NCBI GenBank assembly: GCA_020440465.1
Contig: JAGROB010000019.1
Span: 1-39,235 of the forward strand
Origin: Chlamydiia bacterium
GTDB taxonomy: Bacteria > Chlamydiota > Chlamydiia > Chlamydiales > Parachlamydiaceae
DNA: 39,235 nucleotides
Reading direction: 5' to 3'
The notes beneath the pieces are model-generated. The model saw only the letters and a program-made list of their open reading frames with translations. It searched no databases and was not told the DNA's origin. How positions within the stretch are numbered: the stretch's first letter is position 1; the number at the start of each line of letters is the position of its first letter. Of the stretch, positions 8,060 through 16,150 are shown piece after piece. Both the position numbers and the translations under genes were made by a program.

Positions 8060-8653
8060 TTAAAGCGTGTCGAGGGATGCTTTAAGTTTGTCTAAAGAGG
8101 CGTCTCCCGTTAAGGGCTCTCCGAAAGCGGCCTCAATGCGGCTAAACGGCTTGGGGATTCGAAAGCCATCCCATGACTTAAGCTCCCAGTACTTATCCCC
8201 CTTCCAGTTAAAAGGGATGATCTTAGCCCCTGTCTCTTCAGCCGCAAATTTGACGCCCGGCTTCACTTTGTAGACGGGGCCGCGCGGGCCGTCGGGGGTG
8301 ATCATAACGATGGCTTCGTTTTTTCGAAGGGTTTCGACCATTGCTTTCAAAGCGGCATTTTTCTGGTTATGCGCGACACGAATCACTTTTCCTCCTTTAT
8401 ACGAAAGGACGAACTGTGACAAGATCTCGCCGTCTTTACTCTTAGAGACAAAGGCGGAAAAATCCCTTTTGCTAGACAAAGGGTATAAAATATGAGCCAG
8501 GGGACACAACCGATTATGCCAAAGCATTAAGATAACCGGTCCCTTTTGAGCCAATTCTTCAAGCTGATCCAATCCTATCACCGAAAAACGGCACGTTGAA
8601 AAGATAATACCGAGTAAACCTTTAATTAGCCGAGCTATGATTTTTACGAACAC
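8060..8653 (-). CDS. DUF374 lysophospholipid acyltransferase-like protein
   Basis: A 197-residue membrane-associated acyltransferase-like protein of the DUF374 family, related in fold to lysophospholipid and lipid A acyltransferases. The N-terminus is amphipathic/hydrophobic (about 1-18). MLWHNRL (about residues 43-49) stands where the catalytic histidine motif is expected, and TPDGPRGP (about 120-126) is the DUF374 hallmark. The start is GTG at 8653, overlapping the lpxB stop by ten bases; no ATG lies nearer than residue 43. Being last in the lipid A operon suggests an acyl transfer to lipid A or an intermediate, but the substrate is not proven. The frame stays open for about 65 codons past the TAA. 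Confidence 0.8.
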   Translation of the reverse strand: MFVKIIARLIKGLLGIIFSTCRFSVIGLDQLEELAQKGPVILMLWHNRLCPLAHILYPLSSKRDFSAFVSKSKDGEILSQFVLSYKGGKVIRVAHNQKNAALKAMVETLRKNEAIVMITPDGPRGPVYKVKPGVKFAAEETGAKIIPFNWKGDKYWELKSWDGFRIPKPFSRIEAAFGEPLTGDASLDKLKASLDTL

Positions 8654-9795
8654 TTGGCAACCACATGTTTGGCCGCGATTTCACTCGCGTGAGAGTCGCC
8701 TAAGATATCGATCACTTCCTGGCAACCTGTTAAAGTTTTGGTTTTCACTGCTTCATCTTCCAAAAGTGCCAGAGATTTTAGGGTGAGGGCATCAGCATTA
8801 AAACCCTTTTCGATGAGCTCGGGGAAGACTTCTTCATTTTTCAAGATGTTGACGATGCAAAAATAGGGGAGTTTTAGCCGGATAAGGTATTTCGCGATAA
8901 AGCGATTAAGAGGGGATACTCCGTAAATCACAGTGGTTGGACATTTTGAAAGCGCAAGCTCTAGTGTAATTGTTCCCGACTTAGCAATCGCGGCTTGGGA
9001 TTCTTTCATCAGCTCGTAGTTGAAACAGCTCGGGACGATCGGGATCTTTAGCTTAGATTTCGAAAGATATTCTGAGATGACGGCCTGTATTTTAGGACTC
9101 GTTACAGAAAGAGCAAACTCCGCATGGGGAATCGCTTCTTTAATTTTTTCCGCAGCCTCAAGTTGAAGATTCAAGTTTTTTTCAATCTCTTGCTTCCGGC
9201 TACCGGGAAAAAGGGCTATTAAGGGACCCTGAAAGGTTTCCGGAAGACCCGATAGCTTTTTCCATTCAGGATTTAAAGGCGTCTTTTTAAGGGTTTCAAC
9301 GACCGGATTTCCGATATAGTGAACCGAAAGAGGGGTGTTTTCAAAGTATTTCTTCTCGAAGGGATAGATGGTATAGAGCTCATCAACGTATTTCGCAAGT
9401 GTCTTAATGCGCCCTTTTCCCCACGCCCAAACACTGGGGCAGATGTAGTGGAGTACTTTTCCTTTAAAGCCCCCTTTTTTTAGCGCTTTAGCCAATCGAA
9501 GGTTAAAGCCTGGATAGTCAATTAAAACTACAGCTTTCGGTTTGTTTTGTAAAATCCAGTCTCTTACCTGAAAAAACTTGGAAATCAAGCCAGGTAGCGC
9601 TAAAAAGACATCTTGAAAACCCATCACCTGGAAATCTTCCATCTTCAAGATCGGTTTTACCCCTTCTTTTCTCATTTTGGGACCGGCCACTCCGGAGATT
9701 TTAAGATCGGGTCTAAGTTTTAAGATTTCCTGCACAAGACTTTGACCATGAGTGTCGCCGCTAGCTTCTCCGGCAAAAATAAAAAGATCGCACAT
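8644..9795 (-). CDS. lpxB: lipid-A-disaccharide synthase (GT19)
   Basis: A 383-residue enzyme that joins UDP-2,3-diacylglucosamine and lipid X to make the lipid A disaccharide at the inner membrane. The N-terminal FIFAGEASGDTHG motif is intact. The central VLIDYPGFNLRLAKAL and PSVWAWG are characteristic, and the C-terminal half shows LFPGSRKQEI and AIAKSGTITLELAL for the nucleotide-sugar site. In Chlamydia the LpxB polypeptide carries an extra N-terminal LABN domain (about 600 residues in total). Here that domain is a separate upstream gene ending one base before this ATG. It overlaps the following DUF374 gene by ten bases. Confidence 0.96.
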   Translation of the reverse strand: MCDLFIFAGEASGDTHGQSLVQEILKLRPDLKISGVAGPKMRKEGVKPILKMEDFQVMGFQDVFLALPGLISKFFQVRDWILQNKPKAVVLIDYPGFNLRLAKALKKGGFKGKVLHYICPSVWAWGKGRIKTLAKYVDELYTIYPFEKKYFENTPLSVHYIGNPVVETLKKTPLNPEWKKLSGLPETFQGPLIALFPGSRKQEIEKNLNLQLEAAEKIKEAIPHAEFALSVTSPKIQAVISEYLSKSKLKIPIVPSCFNYELMKESQAAIAKSGTITLELALSKCPTTVIYGVSPLNRFIAKYLIRLKLPYFCIVNILKNEEVFPELIEKGFNADALTLKSLALLEDEAVKTKTLTGCQEVIDILGDSHASEIAAKHVVAKCS

Positions 9796-9796
9796 C

Positions 9797-10432
9797 TTAA
9801 ACTATCCTTTTTTTACGGATCAACATGAGGTTACGAATGTAGGGAATAAGTCCAAGGGCAGGTCCCAGAGCATTAACAGGATCTTTCAACTTAAGAAAAT
9901 AGATTAAACTCATTAGGCCACCAGCAAGACTCATCACCCAGAAAAGGGGAGTAAGCTCGCTTTGATGATCTCTTTCTGACTGCCACCACTGTACTAAGAA
10001 GCGAAGGGAGAATAAAACAATGCCAAAAAAACCGAACAGATGCCAGTTGAGGTGAAGCTGATAAGATCCGATCGGAGCGGAAAACCACTCCGGAGCCACA
10101 AACAAAAAATAGGAAGTCGTCAGGCTTGAAAAAAGGAACATAAGAAAAACGGTAAAAGAAAAAGACTTTTGACTCGATGTCATTAGATTTAAGTTTCTCC
10201 AGGAGATCACTCCATTTAAGGTCTGAACTAAGGCAACGTGGTATTGCATCTGGATTAAAGAGTGGATCAGCAAAAACAAATTTCCGGCTAAAGATAACTG
10301 CCAAAATAAAGCGGGGACGACCACATGGCCCAATTTTTCACTTTGAAGCCACTGGATAATAAACCTTAGGGCAAAAAAAACGGAGGAAAGATATCCTAAA
10401 GGGTAGAGAAAAAGCTTAAGTTCGTCCGTCAT
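9797..10432 (-). CDS. stand-alone LABN (lipid A biosynthesis N-terminal domain) membrane protein, two repeats
   Basis: A 211-residue integral membrane protein with two LABN units. Repeat 1 has RFIIQWLQSEK (about 23-33) and VPALFWQLSLAGN (39-51). Repeat 2 has RFLVQWWQSER (144-154) and TPLFWVMSLAGG (161-172), ending PYIRNL (about 197-202). About six membrane helices are visible. The start chosen is the ATG at 10432, which shares a base with the glycosyltransferase stop (TAATG); an upstream ATG at 10480 would add 16 polar residues. In Chlamydia this domain is fused to the front of LpxB, while elsewhere single LABN proteins accompany GT2 enzymes in lipid A decoration. It probably acts with LpxB or the upstream GT2. 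Confidence 0.88.
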   Translation of the reverse strand: MTDELKLFLYPLGYLSSVFFALRFIIQWLQSEKLGHVVVPALFWQLSLAGNLFLLIHSLIQMQYHVALVQTLNGVISWRNLNLMTSSQKSFSFTVFLMFLFSSLTTSYFLFVAPEWFSAPIGSYQLHLNWHLFGFFGIVLFSLRFLVQWWQSERDHQSELTPLFWVMSLAGGLMSLIYFLKLKDPVNALGPALGLIPYIRNLMLIRKKRIV

Positions 10433-11139
10433 TAGGGAAGCTCTTCCATTTGCCATTTTAACCGGCGGTTTTTCATCCATCTTACCGCAAAAAGGTCTGC
10501 GATGGTGTTAAATGAGCGGTTAAAGAAATTATACTTGGTCACTCCGCCGGCCCGCTCTCTATGATTAACCGGGATTTCTTTTACTTTGAATCCTTCGATC
10601 ACAAAAAGCGCCGGTAAAAAACGGTGCATGCCGTTAAAGAGTTTGATTTTTTCAAGGCAAGTTTTTCGGTAGACCTTCAAGGAACAGCCGGTATCGGACA
10701 CCCCATCCTCACAAAGGCGGGAGCGAACAAAATTGGCGACTTTGGAAGTCACCCTTTTGACCAGCGTATCTTTTCTCTTCTTCCGAATGCCACAAACTAA
10801 ATCGGCGTCTTCGATCAGTCTTAAAAGTTTGGGGATATCGGCAGGATCGTTTTGCCGATCTCCATCCAGGGTAATGACAAACTCCCCTTTTGCCGCTTTA
10901 AACCCGGCGTCGAAAGCGCTCGATTGCCCAAAATTTCGGCTGAATTTTAAGATTCTTAGCCAGGGGGTCTCTTTTTTAATCCGCGATAAAATCTCAAGCG
11001 TCTGATCATCGGAGCCATCTTCCACCGCAATCGTCTCGAACGGAGCTTGAAGAGGAGTCATAACGGCTTCGATTTCATTCAAAAGCGCCTCGACATTCGC
11101 CTCTTCGTTTTTAAAGGGGATGACAATGGAATATTTCAT
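10432..11139 (-). CDS. family 2 glycosyltransferase, dolichyl-phosphate-mannose synthase-like
   Basis: A 235-residue GT-A enzyme of the DPM1/GtrB/ArnC class, which normally loads a sugar onto undecaprenyl phosphate at the cytoplasmic face. It begins MKYSIVIPFKNEE and has AVEDGSDD (about 38-45), FSRNFGQSSAFDAG (about 66-79) and the metal-binding LDGDRQNDP (about 91-99). There are no membrane helices, unlike GtrB. The ATG at 11139 is preferred over a GTG at 11148 that abuts the previous stop. It couples to the LABN gene by TAATG. The pairing suggests a lipid-linked sugar for lipid A or another glycolipid; sugar and acceptor are unknown. Confidence 0.85.
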   Translation of the reverse strand: MKYSIVIPFKNEEANVEALLNEIEAVMTPLQAPFETIAVEDGSDDQTLEILSRIKKETPWLRILKFSRNFGQSSAFDAGFKAAKGEFVITLDGDRQNDPADIPKLLRLIEDADLVCGIRKKRKDTLVKRVTSKVANFVRSRLCEDGVSDTGCSLKVYRKTCLEKIKLFNGMHRFLPALFVIEGFKVKEIPVNHRERAGGVTKYNFFNRSFNTIADLFAVRWMKNRRLKWQMEELP

Positions 11140-11148
11140 GACTATCAC

Positions 11149-11877
11149 TTAAAGATTAAATTGTTTTAACACCCAGTCAACCCCTTCTTGGAAGGTTTCA
11201 GGGGACGACCCATGTCCTTTGTAGCCGATCGAAGGCTTCAAGGCAAGCTCTACAGGGGGGGATTTCACTCCTTTTTCAAGGGAGGCTTCTACAAGTTTTT
11301 GAACAAAGGCATAGGTAATATCGGTGTGAACGCGTGTGTCGTGGTTTCCGATAAGAAATTTTACCTTTCGACCGACAAAGCTGTCAAGGTTTTCAAAGAG
11401 AGAATAGGGTTCAAGTTCTTGACTTTCAGAAAGTTTTGAAAAGTCGATAAGGGGAGCCCATCCCAAAAAGGATTGAATTCTTGAATCTAAGGAAAAAAAC
11501 TTACCCGCTGCCAAAGCTCCTCTTGAAACCCCGGATACAGCAATTTTTTCGGGATCGACAAGGTTTTTTTCTAAAAGATCGGTAAGCGTTTTTTTTGCCG
11601 CTTTTAAAAAGTCTTTTAAGGGGTCTTTTCCCTTTAAAATTTCTTTGCCCCAGGCGATCATGGCCTCTTGTGGAGTATGTTTATCATCGTGAAAGGGTAA
11701 AGAGATCGAAACCACTCTTACTGAGTGATCTTTTAATAAGCGCGCCGGTTCATTAATCGGAGGGGTGTTTAAACTTTCATCTGCGGATAAAGCAAAGTAA
11801 AATAGCAAGGGAAGGGGCCTGTTATCCTTTGGCCCCTGTATCATCGGCTGATAAAAGCTATCTTCTCCGCCTAACAT
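11149..11877 (-). CDS. alpha/beta hydrolase (dienelactone-hydrolase/acyl-peptidase-like)
   Basis: A 242-residue alpha/beta-hydrolase fold protein. The nucleophile elbow is GVSRGA (G-x-S-x-G), the probable acid lies in IGNHDTRV, and the catalytic histidine in YKGHGSSPE. The triad order and spacing fit a serine esterase or peptidase. There is no signal peptide, so it is cytoplasmic. The ATG at 11877 overlaps the end of pcnB by 20 bases, and a GTG of the glycosyltransferase frame follows its stop directly. It sits inside the lipid A operon, so a deacylase or thioesterase role is possible, but the substrate cannot be read from the sequence. Confidence 0.75.
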   Translation of the reverse strand: MLGGEDSFYQPMIQGPKDNRPLPLLFYFALSADESLNTPPINEPARLLKDHSVRVVSISLPFHDDKHTPQEAMIAWGKEILKGKDPLKDFLKAAKKTLTDLLEKNLVDPEKIAVSGVSRGALAAGKFFSLDSRIQSFLGWAPLIDFSKLSESQELEPYSLFENLDSFVGRKVKFLIGNHDTRVHTDITYAFVQKLVEASLEKGVKSPPVELALKPSIGYKGHGSSPETFQEGVDWVLKQFNL

Positions 11878-13102
11878 GCGTCTTTATCCTGTCGGTTTTA
11901 GGGTGGGGGTGTGTTTTTAAATATTTTTCTTTCCAGTCTTCGAAGATCTCATCTAACTCCGGGTTGACGCGGGCTCTTAGCTTCAATAGATGCAAGGCAT
12001 AGGGGAAATCGCGATTTTTTAACGTTCTTCCGATATGGCTTTTTTTAGGTCCCAAGGGGGTCAGTCGGTATTGGAAACTTATCACAGATACCGCAATAGC
12101 AGAAATCTTTCTGGGAAAGTGCGCAAATGCTTGAATGAGATTTTCCCTGATCACATCGTAAGACATGTTTTGAACCTGTCCGAGATGGGGCGCATTGCGC
12201 TCTTTTTCCATATAGGTTTGGACTTCTTTTTCCACCAACGGGAAAAGAAGTGAAGCGATTAAAATGCCGCGATCAAGCGGTTTAGGGCGATTTTGGTTAT
12301 GTTCATCCACGGCAAGAAGCCAGGGATAAAGATCGGGATCGGCTGCTTCAAAATGGCGCGCAAGTTCGGGAAAAATAAGCTCTAAAAGCTTAGATTCCGT
12401 CATCAGCTGGAAGAAGGGGGCGGAATAGCCTGACTCTAACATTCTGAAAATCTCTTCCAAAACTCTTGCAGGTGAGCTTTTAACAATTTCTTTTCGACAT
12501 TTTAAAAGCGCTTTTTTTGCGTCGGAAGCTATCTCGTAGCGAAAACGCGCCCGGAACTTCAAAAGGCGCATCATTCTGACGGGGTCTTGGCGAAATCTGA
12601 CTTCGGGGTTACCGATCGTTCGAAGGAGCTCTTTGTGGACATCATCCCAGCCGCCGACGTAGTCGATTACGGTATGGCTTTCGGGATCATAGCATAGGCC
12701 GTTGATCGTAAAGTCGCGTCTCATTACATCTTCGAATTCTGTTCCCCAGATATTATCGTGGGTAATTAACTCGTCTTTTAAGTTTTCGCCGGCTCTAAAG
12801 GTCGCAAGTTCAATAATTTTACGTCCAAAACGGATGTGAGCCAGTCTAAATCTTCTGCCGATAAGCAGACATTGCCGCCCAAATAGGGCTTTCACCTCTT
12901 CCGGCTTGGCGTTTGTGGAGATATCGAAATCTTTAGGGGTTTTCTTTCTAAGCAAGTCCCGCACCGATCCTCCGACAAGGTAGGCGTCAAAGCCCGCCTC
13001 TTTAAGACGGTGGATCACCCACAAGGCATCTTTGTCGATGTGATCCGTGTTGATATCGTGATCGGTTGCGTGAAAGCGTTTGGGTTCAGGTATATCTGTC
13101 AT
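11858..13102 (-). CDS. pcnB: poly(A) polymerase I / tRNA-nucleotidyltransferase family
   Basis: A 414-residue class II nucleotidyltransferase. The catalytic head has LVGGSVRDLLRK (GGS at 44-46) and the metal-binding KDFDIST (D58, D60), followed by RRDFTINGLCYDP and the FRQDPVRMMRLLKFRARF neck helix. The C-terminus is basic (THVRRRR), which is more typical of PcnB (RNA polyadenylation) than of CCA-adding enzymes. lpxB and pcnB are neighbours in Chlamydia, here separated by three genes. The ATG follows the tyrP stop with no gap. Confidence 0.9.
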   Translation of the reverse strand: MTDIPEPKRFHATDHDINTDHIDKDALWVIHRLKEAGFDAYLVGGSVRDLLRKKTPKDFDISTNAKPEEVKALFGRQCLLIGRRFRLAHIRFGRKIIELATFRAGENLKDELITHDNIWGTEFEDVMRRDFTINGLCYDPESHTVIDYVGGWDDVHKELLRTIGNPEVRFRQDPVRMMRLLKFRARFRYEIASDAKKALLKCRKEIVKSSPARVLEEIFRMLESGYSAPFFQLMTESKLLELIFPELARHFEAADPDLYPWLLAVDEHNQNRPKPLDRGILIASLLFPLVEKEVQTYMEKERNAPHLGQVQNMSYDVIRENLIQAFAHFPRKISAIAVSVISFQYRLTPLGPKKSHIGRTLKNRDFPYALHLLKLRARVNPELDEIFEDWKEKYLKTHPHPKTDRIKTHVRRRR

Positions 13103-14311
13103 TTAAACTCTAAGGGTCTCAAGGGTCACTTCAAAAATTATAAATAAAATTAATACGATAAGACCCCACTTTTTGATCGGAATTTGGATGTTTGTAAGAT
13201 CTTTTTGGTAAAACCGTTTCTTCCAGACCATCAAAATGGGTAATAGTCCTAATAAAAGTGCGGAGCCGTATCCCCCGGCAACATCAAGCGCCATCAAAAA
13301 GACATGGGGATGAAGGGTGGCAATAATTAAGGGGGGGATGAAAACTAAAAGGGATAAAATAAAGCGCCCTTTTTTGCACTTTTCCATCTTTAGCCCGTCG
13401 GCTAAAAAGTCCATTAAACCCAGGGTTACGCCAAAAAATGAAGTCAGTAGGGCAAAAAAGGCAAAGTACTGTCCAATAACCCAAACGGCCGGGTTTTGGA
13501 TGAAATGCTTAAGTGGCCATACGGCATTTTCCCCTTTGGATAAAGTTTCTTTTAAGCCGTAAGCTCCTTCTACGGGGACAATGCCCAAGATCATTCCTTG
13601 CCAGATGGCGTAGGTAATAAAGGGAATAAAGCTTCCGATGATCAGGGCAAGTCTTGCTTTTCTTCCGTCGTGCTTCATGTAGCTTGCAAGTGTGGGTACT
13701 ATGCCTTGATAGGCAAAAGAGACAAAGGCAATCGGAAGGGCGATAAGGGATAAAGACCATTCTTTGTGGGCTAAAAGCTCCCAGTTTAAATGGGGGTAGC
13801 CCAAGCCTATAAAGGAAAAATATAAGACACCTAAAACAAGCATCATGACCGAGTTAATCGGGCCCACGACCTTCGCTCCCGCCCAGATGAAAGGGGCAAA
13901 AAGAAGGGTGAAAAGGATCGGGCTTAACGTATCGGGAATGTGGCCGTCGAACATGTAGCTGATCAGGTTGCCGCAGCCGACCATGTAAGCAATCGTCAGA
14001 GAGTAAAACATGAAAAGGTAAAGTACCCAGGCGGCAATTTTTCCGGGACGCCCTAAAGTCTTATCGGCCATCGTGACGATATTCGCTCCCTCGCCGAAGG
14101 TTAAAGAAAGCTCTAATAGGAGCAAGCCGGTAGAGCACATGAAGACCCAGCAGATAAAATAGATGAAAAGGGAAGGAACATAGCCACCCAAGCTGGTTAA
14201 AACGGGCAGAGCAAGCATCCCTCCGCCGATGGAAGTTCCGGCGACTAAAAGTGCGCCCCCTAAAATGCTGCCCCCCTCTTCTGAAAGAGCTTGTTCGGTA
14301 ATTTGTGTCAT
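13103..14311 (-). CDS. tyrP: aromatic amino acid permease (HAAAP family)
   Basis: A 402-residue inner-membrane transporter with about 11 hydrophobic segments. The first helix carries GGALLVAGTSIGGGMLALPV, the APC-superfamily substrate and cation loop typical of TyrP/Mtr, which import tyrosine or tryptophan with protons. Chlamydiae that cannot make these amino acids keep one or more tyrP copies next to glmS, as here. The gene starts four bases after the glmS stop and ends directly before pcnB. There is one copy in this window, whereas C. trachomatis has two in tandem. Substrate choice between Tyr and Trp cannot be settled. Confidence 0.93.
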   Translation of the reverse strand: MTQITEQALSEEGGSILGGALLVAGTSIGGGMLALPVLTSLGGYVPSLFIYFICWVFMCSTGLLLLELSLTFGEGANIVTMADKTLGRPGKIAAWVLYLFMFYSLTIAYMVGCGNLISYMFDGHIPDTLSPILFTLLFAPFIWAGAKVVGPINSVMMLVLGVLYFSFIGLGYPHLNWELLAHKEWSLSLIALPIAFVSFAYQGIVPTLASYMKHDGRKARLALIIGSFIPFITYAIWQGMILGIVPVEGAYGLKETLSKGENAVWPLKHFIQNPAVWVIGQYFAFFALLTSFFGVTLGLMDFLADGLKMEKCKKGRFILSLLVFIPPLIIATLHPHVFLMALDVAGGYGSALLLGLLPILMVWKKRFYQKDLTNIQIPIKKWGLIVLILFIIFEVTLETLRV

Positions 14312-14315
14312 AAGT

Positions 14316-16142
14316 TTATTCTACGGTTACGGATTTGGCTAAGTTTCGTGGTTGATCAATATCACATCCCCGCTCTAGGGCTATGTAGTAGGCAAAGAGC
14401 TGGCATGCTACAGAGGAAAGAAGCGGCGCTAAAGGATCTAAGGTTTTGGGTATGTAAACAATATCTGTTGCCTTATCGGAAAGATCGCCATTTTTTTCTT
14501 CCGAAATAGCGATAATGGGTCCCGAACGGGCTTTGATTTCTTGCAAGTTGCTTAAGATCTTTTCATAGGTAGCTCGGTTTGCGGTAAGCGCAACAGTGGG
14601 GGTGTTCTCGTCGATAAGGGCGATGGGACCATGCTTAAGCTCTCCAGCGGGGTAGCCGACAGCATTAATATAGGAGATTTCTTTAAGCTTTAAAGCCCCT
14701 TCCAAGGCCGCTGGGAACTGAGCGTTTCTTCCGACAAAGAAAAAGTTTTGCTTATAGGCATATTTTTTGGCGATTTTCTGAATATCGGGATGAAGCTTTA
14801 AGACCTCCTCCACTTGATCCGGAAGAGCTTTAATTGCCTCTAAGAAGGCTTGTCCTTCAAGTTTGGGCATATGGCGCATCCGGGCTAATGAAAGCGTCAA
14901 TAGTGCCATGCATATCACTTGATTGCTGAAAGCTTTTGTAGAGCATACCCCGATCTCAGGGCCGGCTCTTAAAAAAATCACTCCATCCGATTCTCTGGAT
15001 AAAGAGGAATTGGCGACATTGGTCAGTCCTAATACTTTAGCTCCTCTCGAACGAAGCTCTTTAACCGCCGCAATTGTGTCCGCCGTCTCTCCCGACTGGC
15101 TGATCGCAATCACAAGCGTGTTCGGGGTAATCACGGGGTTTTTATAGCGAAGCTCCGACGCGATTTCGACCTGTGTGGGGATTCTTGCGACTTCTTCTAA
15201 AAAATAGCTTGCGACAAGGCCCGCATGCCAGGAGGTGCCGCAGCCAACAATAAGGATTTTTTCTACTTTTAAAAGCTCTTTGGAATCGATCCCAAGCCCA
15301 TCGAAAATGGCTGTGGAGTGATCTTTATCAAAGCGAGAAACGAGCGCCGATCTTAAGCTGTTCGGTTGCTCAAAAATTTCTTTCAACGTGAAGTGCTCAA
15401 AGTCTCCCTTAGAGATTTCGCTGGTTTCAATTAAGAGTTTTTCCACTTTCTTATCGACCGGATTAAGCAAGCTGTCGTAAATTTCGAGCTTATCTTTTTT
15501 AAGCACTGCGACTTCCGATTGGGATAAATAGACGACTTCTTTGGTATAGACGGCTATGGCATGCGCATCGGAGGCAAGATACATCGATCCGGGGGAAATG
15601 CCGATCACAAGGGGAGCTTCATGACCGACGGCAATAATTTGATCAGGGTGGTTTTGGTGTAAAACCCCAATGGCAAAGGCTCCTTTTAGAAGCGGTAAAA
15701 CTTTTTGTATAGCTTCTAAAAGATTGCCCTCGTAGAACTTTGCGATCAGATTGGGTATGACTTCGCTGTCGGTCTCGGTTTTAAACTTTACCCCTTCAGA
15801 GATGAGCGACTTTTTTAAAGACTCGTAATTTTCAATGATTCCGTTGTGTACGACGGCAACGGTTTCATTTTCGTCGGTATGGGGGTGGGCGTTGGCTTGA
15901 GAGGGCTTGCCGTGCGTTGCCCAACGCGTGTGGGCGATTGCGGTCGAAAAGTGAAGCGCTTTTTTCTGAATTTCCTTTTCGAGCTCGGAAATTTTTCCTA
16001 CTTCTTTAACAATAACCAGCTGATCTTGACTTATACCTGCAATACCGGCGGAGTCGTAGCCGCGGTACTCAAGTTTTTTAAGTCCTTCTAAGCAAGTTTT
16101 ACCCCCTTCTTTGGGGCCAATATATCCGAAGATGCCGCACAT
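14316..16142 (-). CDS. glmS: glutamine-fructose-6-phosphate aminotransferase (isomerizing)
   Basis: A 608-residue, full-length GlmS that makes glucosamine 6-phosphate for peptidoglycan-type sugars and lipid A. It begins MCGIFGYIG, so Cys2 becomes the N-terminal nucleophile of the glutaminase domain. TRWATHGKPSQANAHPH and HNGIIENY follow. Two SIS domains occupy about 285-608 (GCGTSWHAGL, SQSGETADT, GRNAQFPAALEGALKLKE), and the C-terminus ends LAKSVTVE as in the family. It starts eight bases after glmM, a coupling that fits consecutive pathway steps. No ribozyme or riboswitch is evident in the short gap. Confidence 0.97.
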   Translation of the reverse strand: MCGIFGYIGPKEGGKTCLEGLKKLEYRGYDSAGIAGISQDQLVIVKEVGKISELEKEIQKKALHFSTAIAHTRWATHGKPSQANAHPHTDENETVAVVHNGIIENYESLKKSLISEGVKFKTETDSEVIPNLIAKFYEGNLLEAIQKVLPLLKGAFAIGVLHQNHPDQIIAVGHEAPLVIGISPGSMYLASDAHAIAVYTKEVVYLSQSEVAVLKKDKLEIYDSLLNPVDKKVEKLLIETSEISKGDFEHFTLKEIFEQPNSLRSALVSRFDKDHSTAIFDGLGIDSKELLKVEKILIVGCGTSWHAGLVASYFLEEVARIPTQVEIASELRYKNPVITPNTLVIAISQSGETADTIAAVKELRSRGAKVLGLTNVANSSLSRESDGVIFLRAGPEIGVCSTKAFSNQVICMALLTLSLARMRHMPKLEGQAFLEAIKALPDQVEEVLKLHPDIQKIAKKYAYKQNFFFVGRNAQFPAALEGALKLKEISYINAVGYPAGELKHGPIALIDENTPTVALTANRATYEKILSNLQEIKARSGPIIAISEEKNGDLSDKATDIVYIPKTLDPLAPLLSSVACQLFAYYIALERGCDIDQPRNLAKSVTVE

Positions 16143-16150
16143 AGATTAAT

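Noticed and set aside
7899-8063. 54-codon plus-strand gene
   Set aside because: No ribosome site, starts in AT-rich repeat flank, overlaps the end of the convergent gene, and no recognisable product; kept only as an observation.
15846-16091. Plus-strand frames inside glmS, glmM, tyrP and pcnB
   Set aside because: They are antisense shadows of strongly conserved genes with no independent signals.
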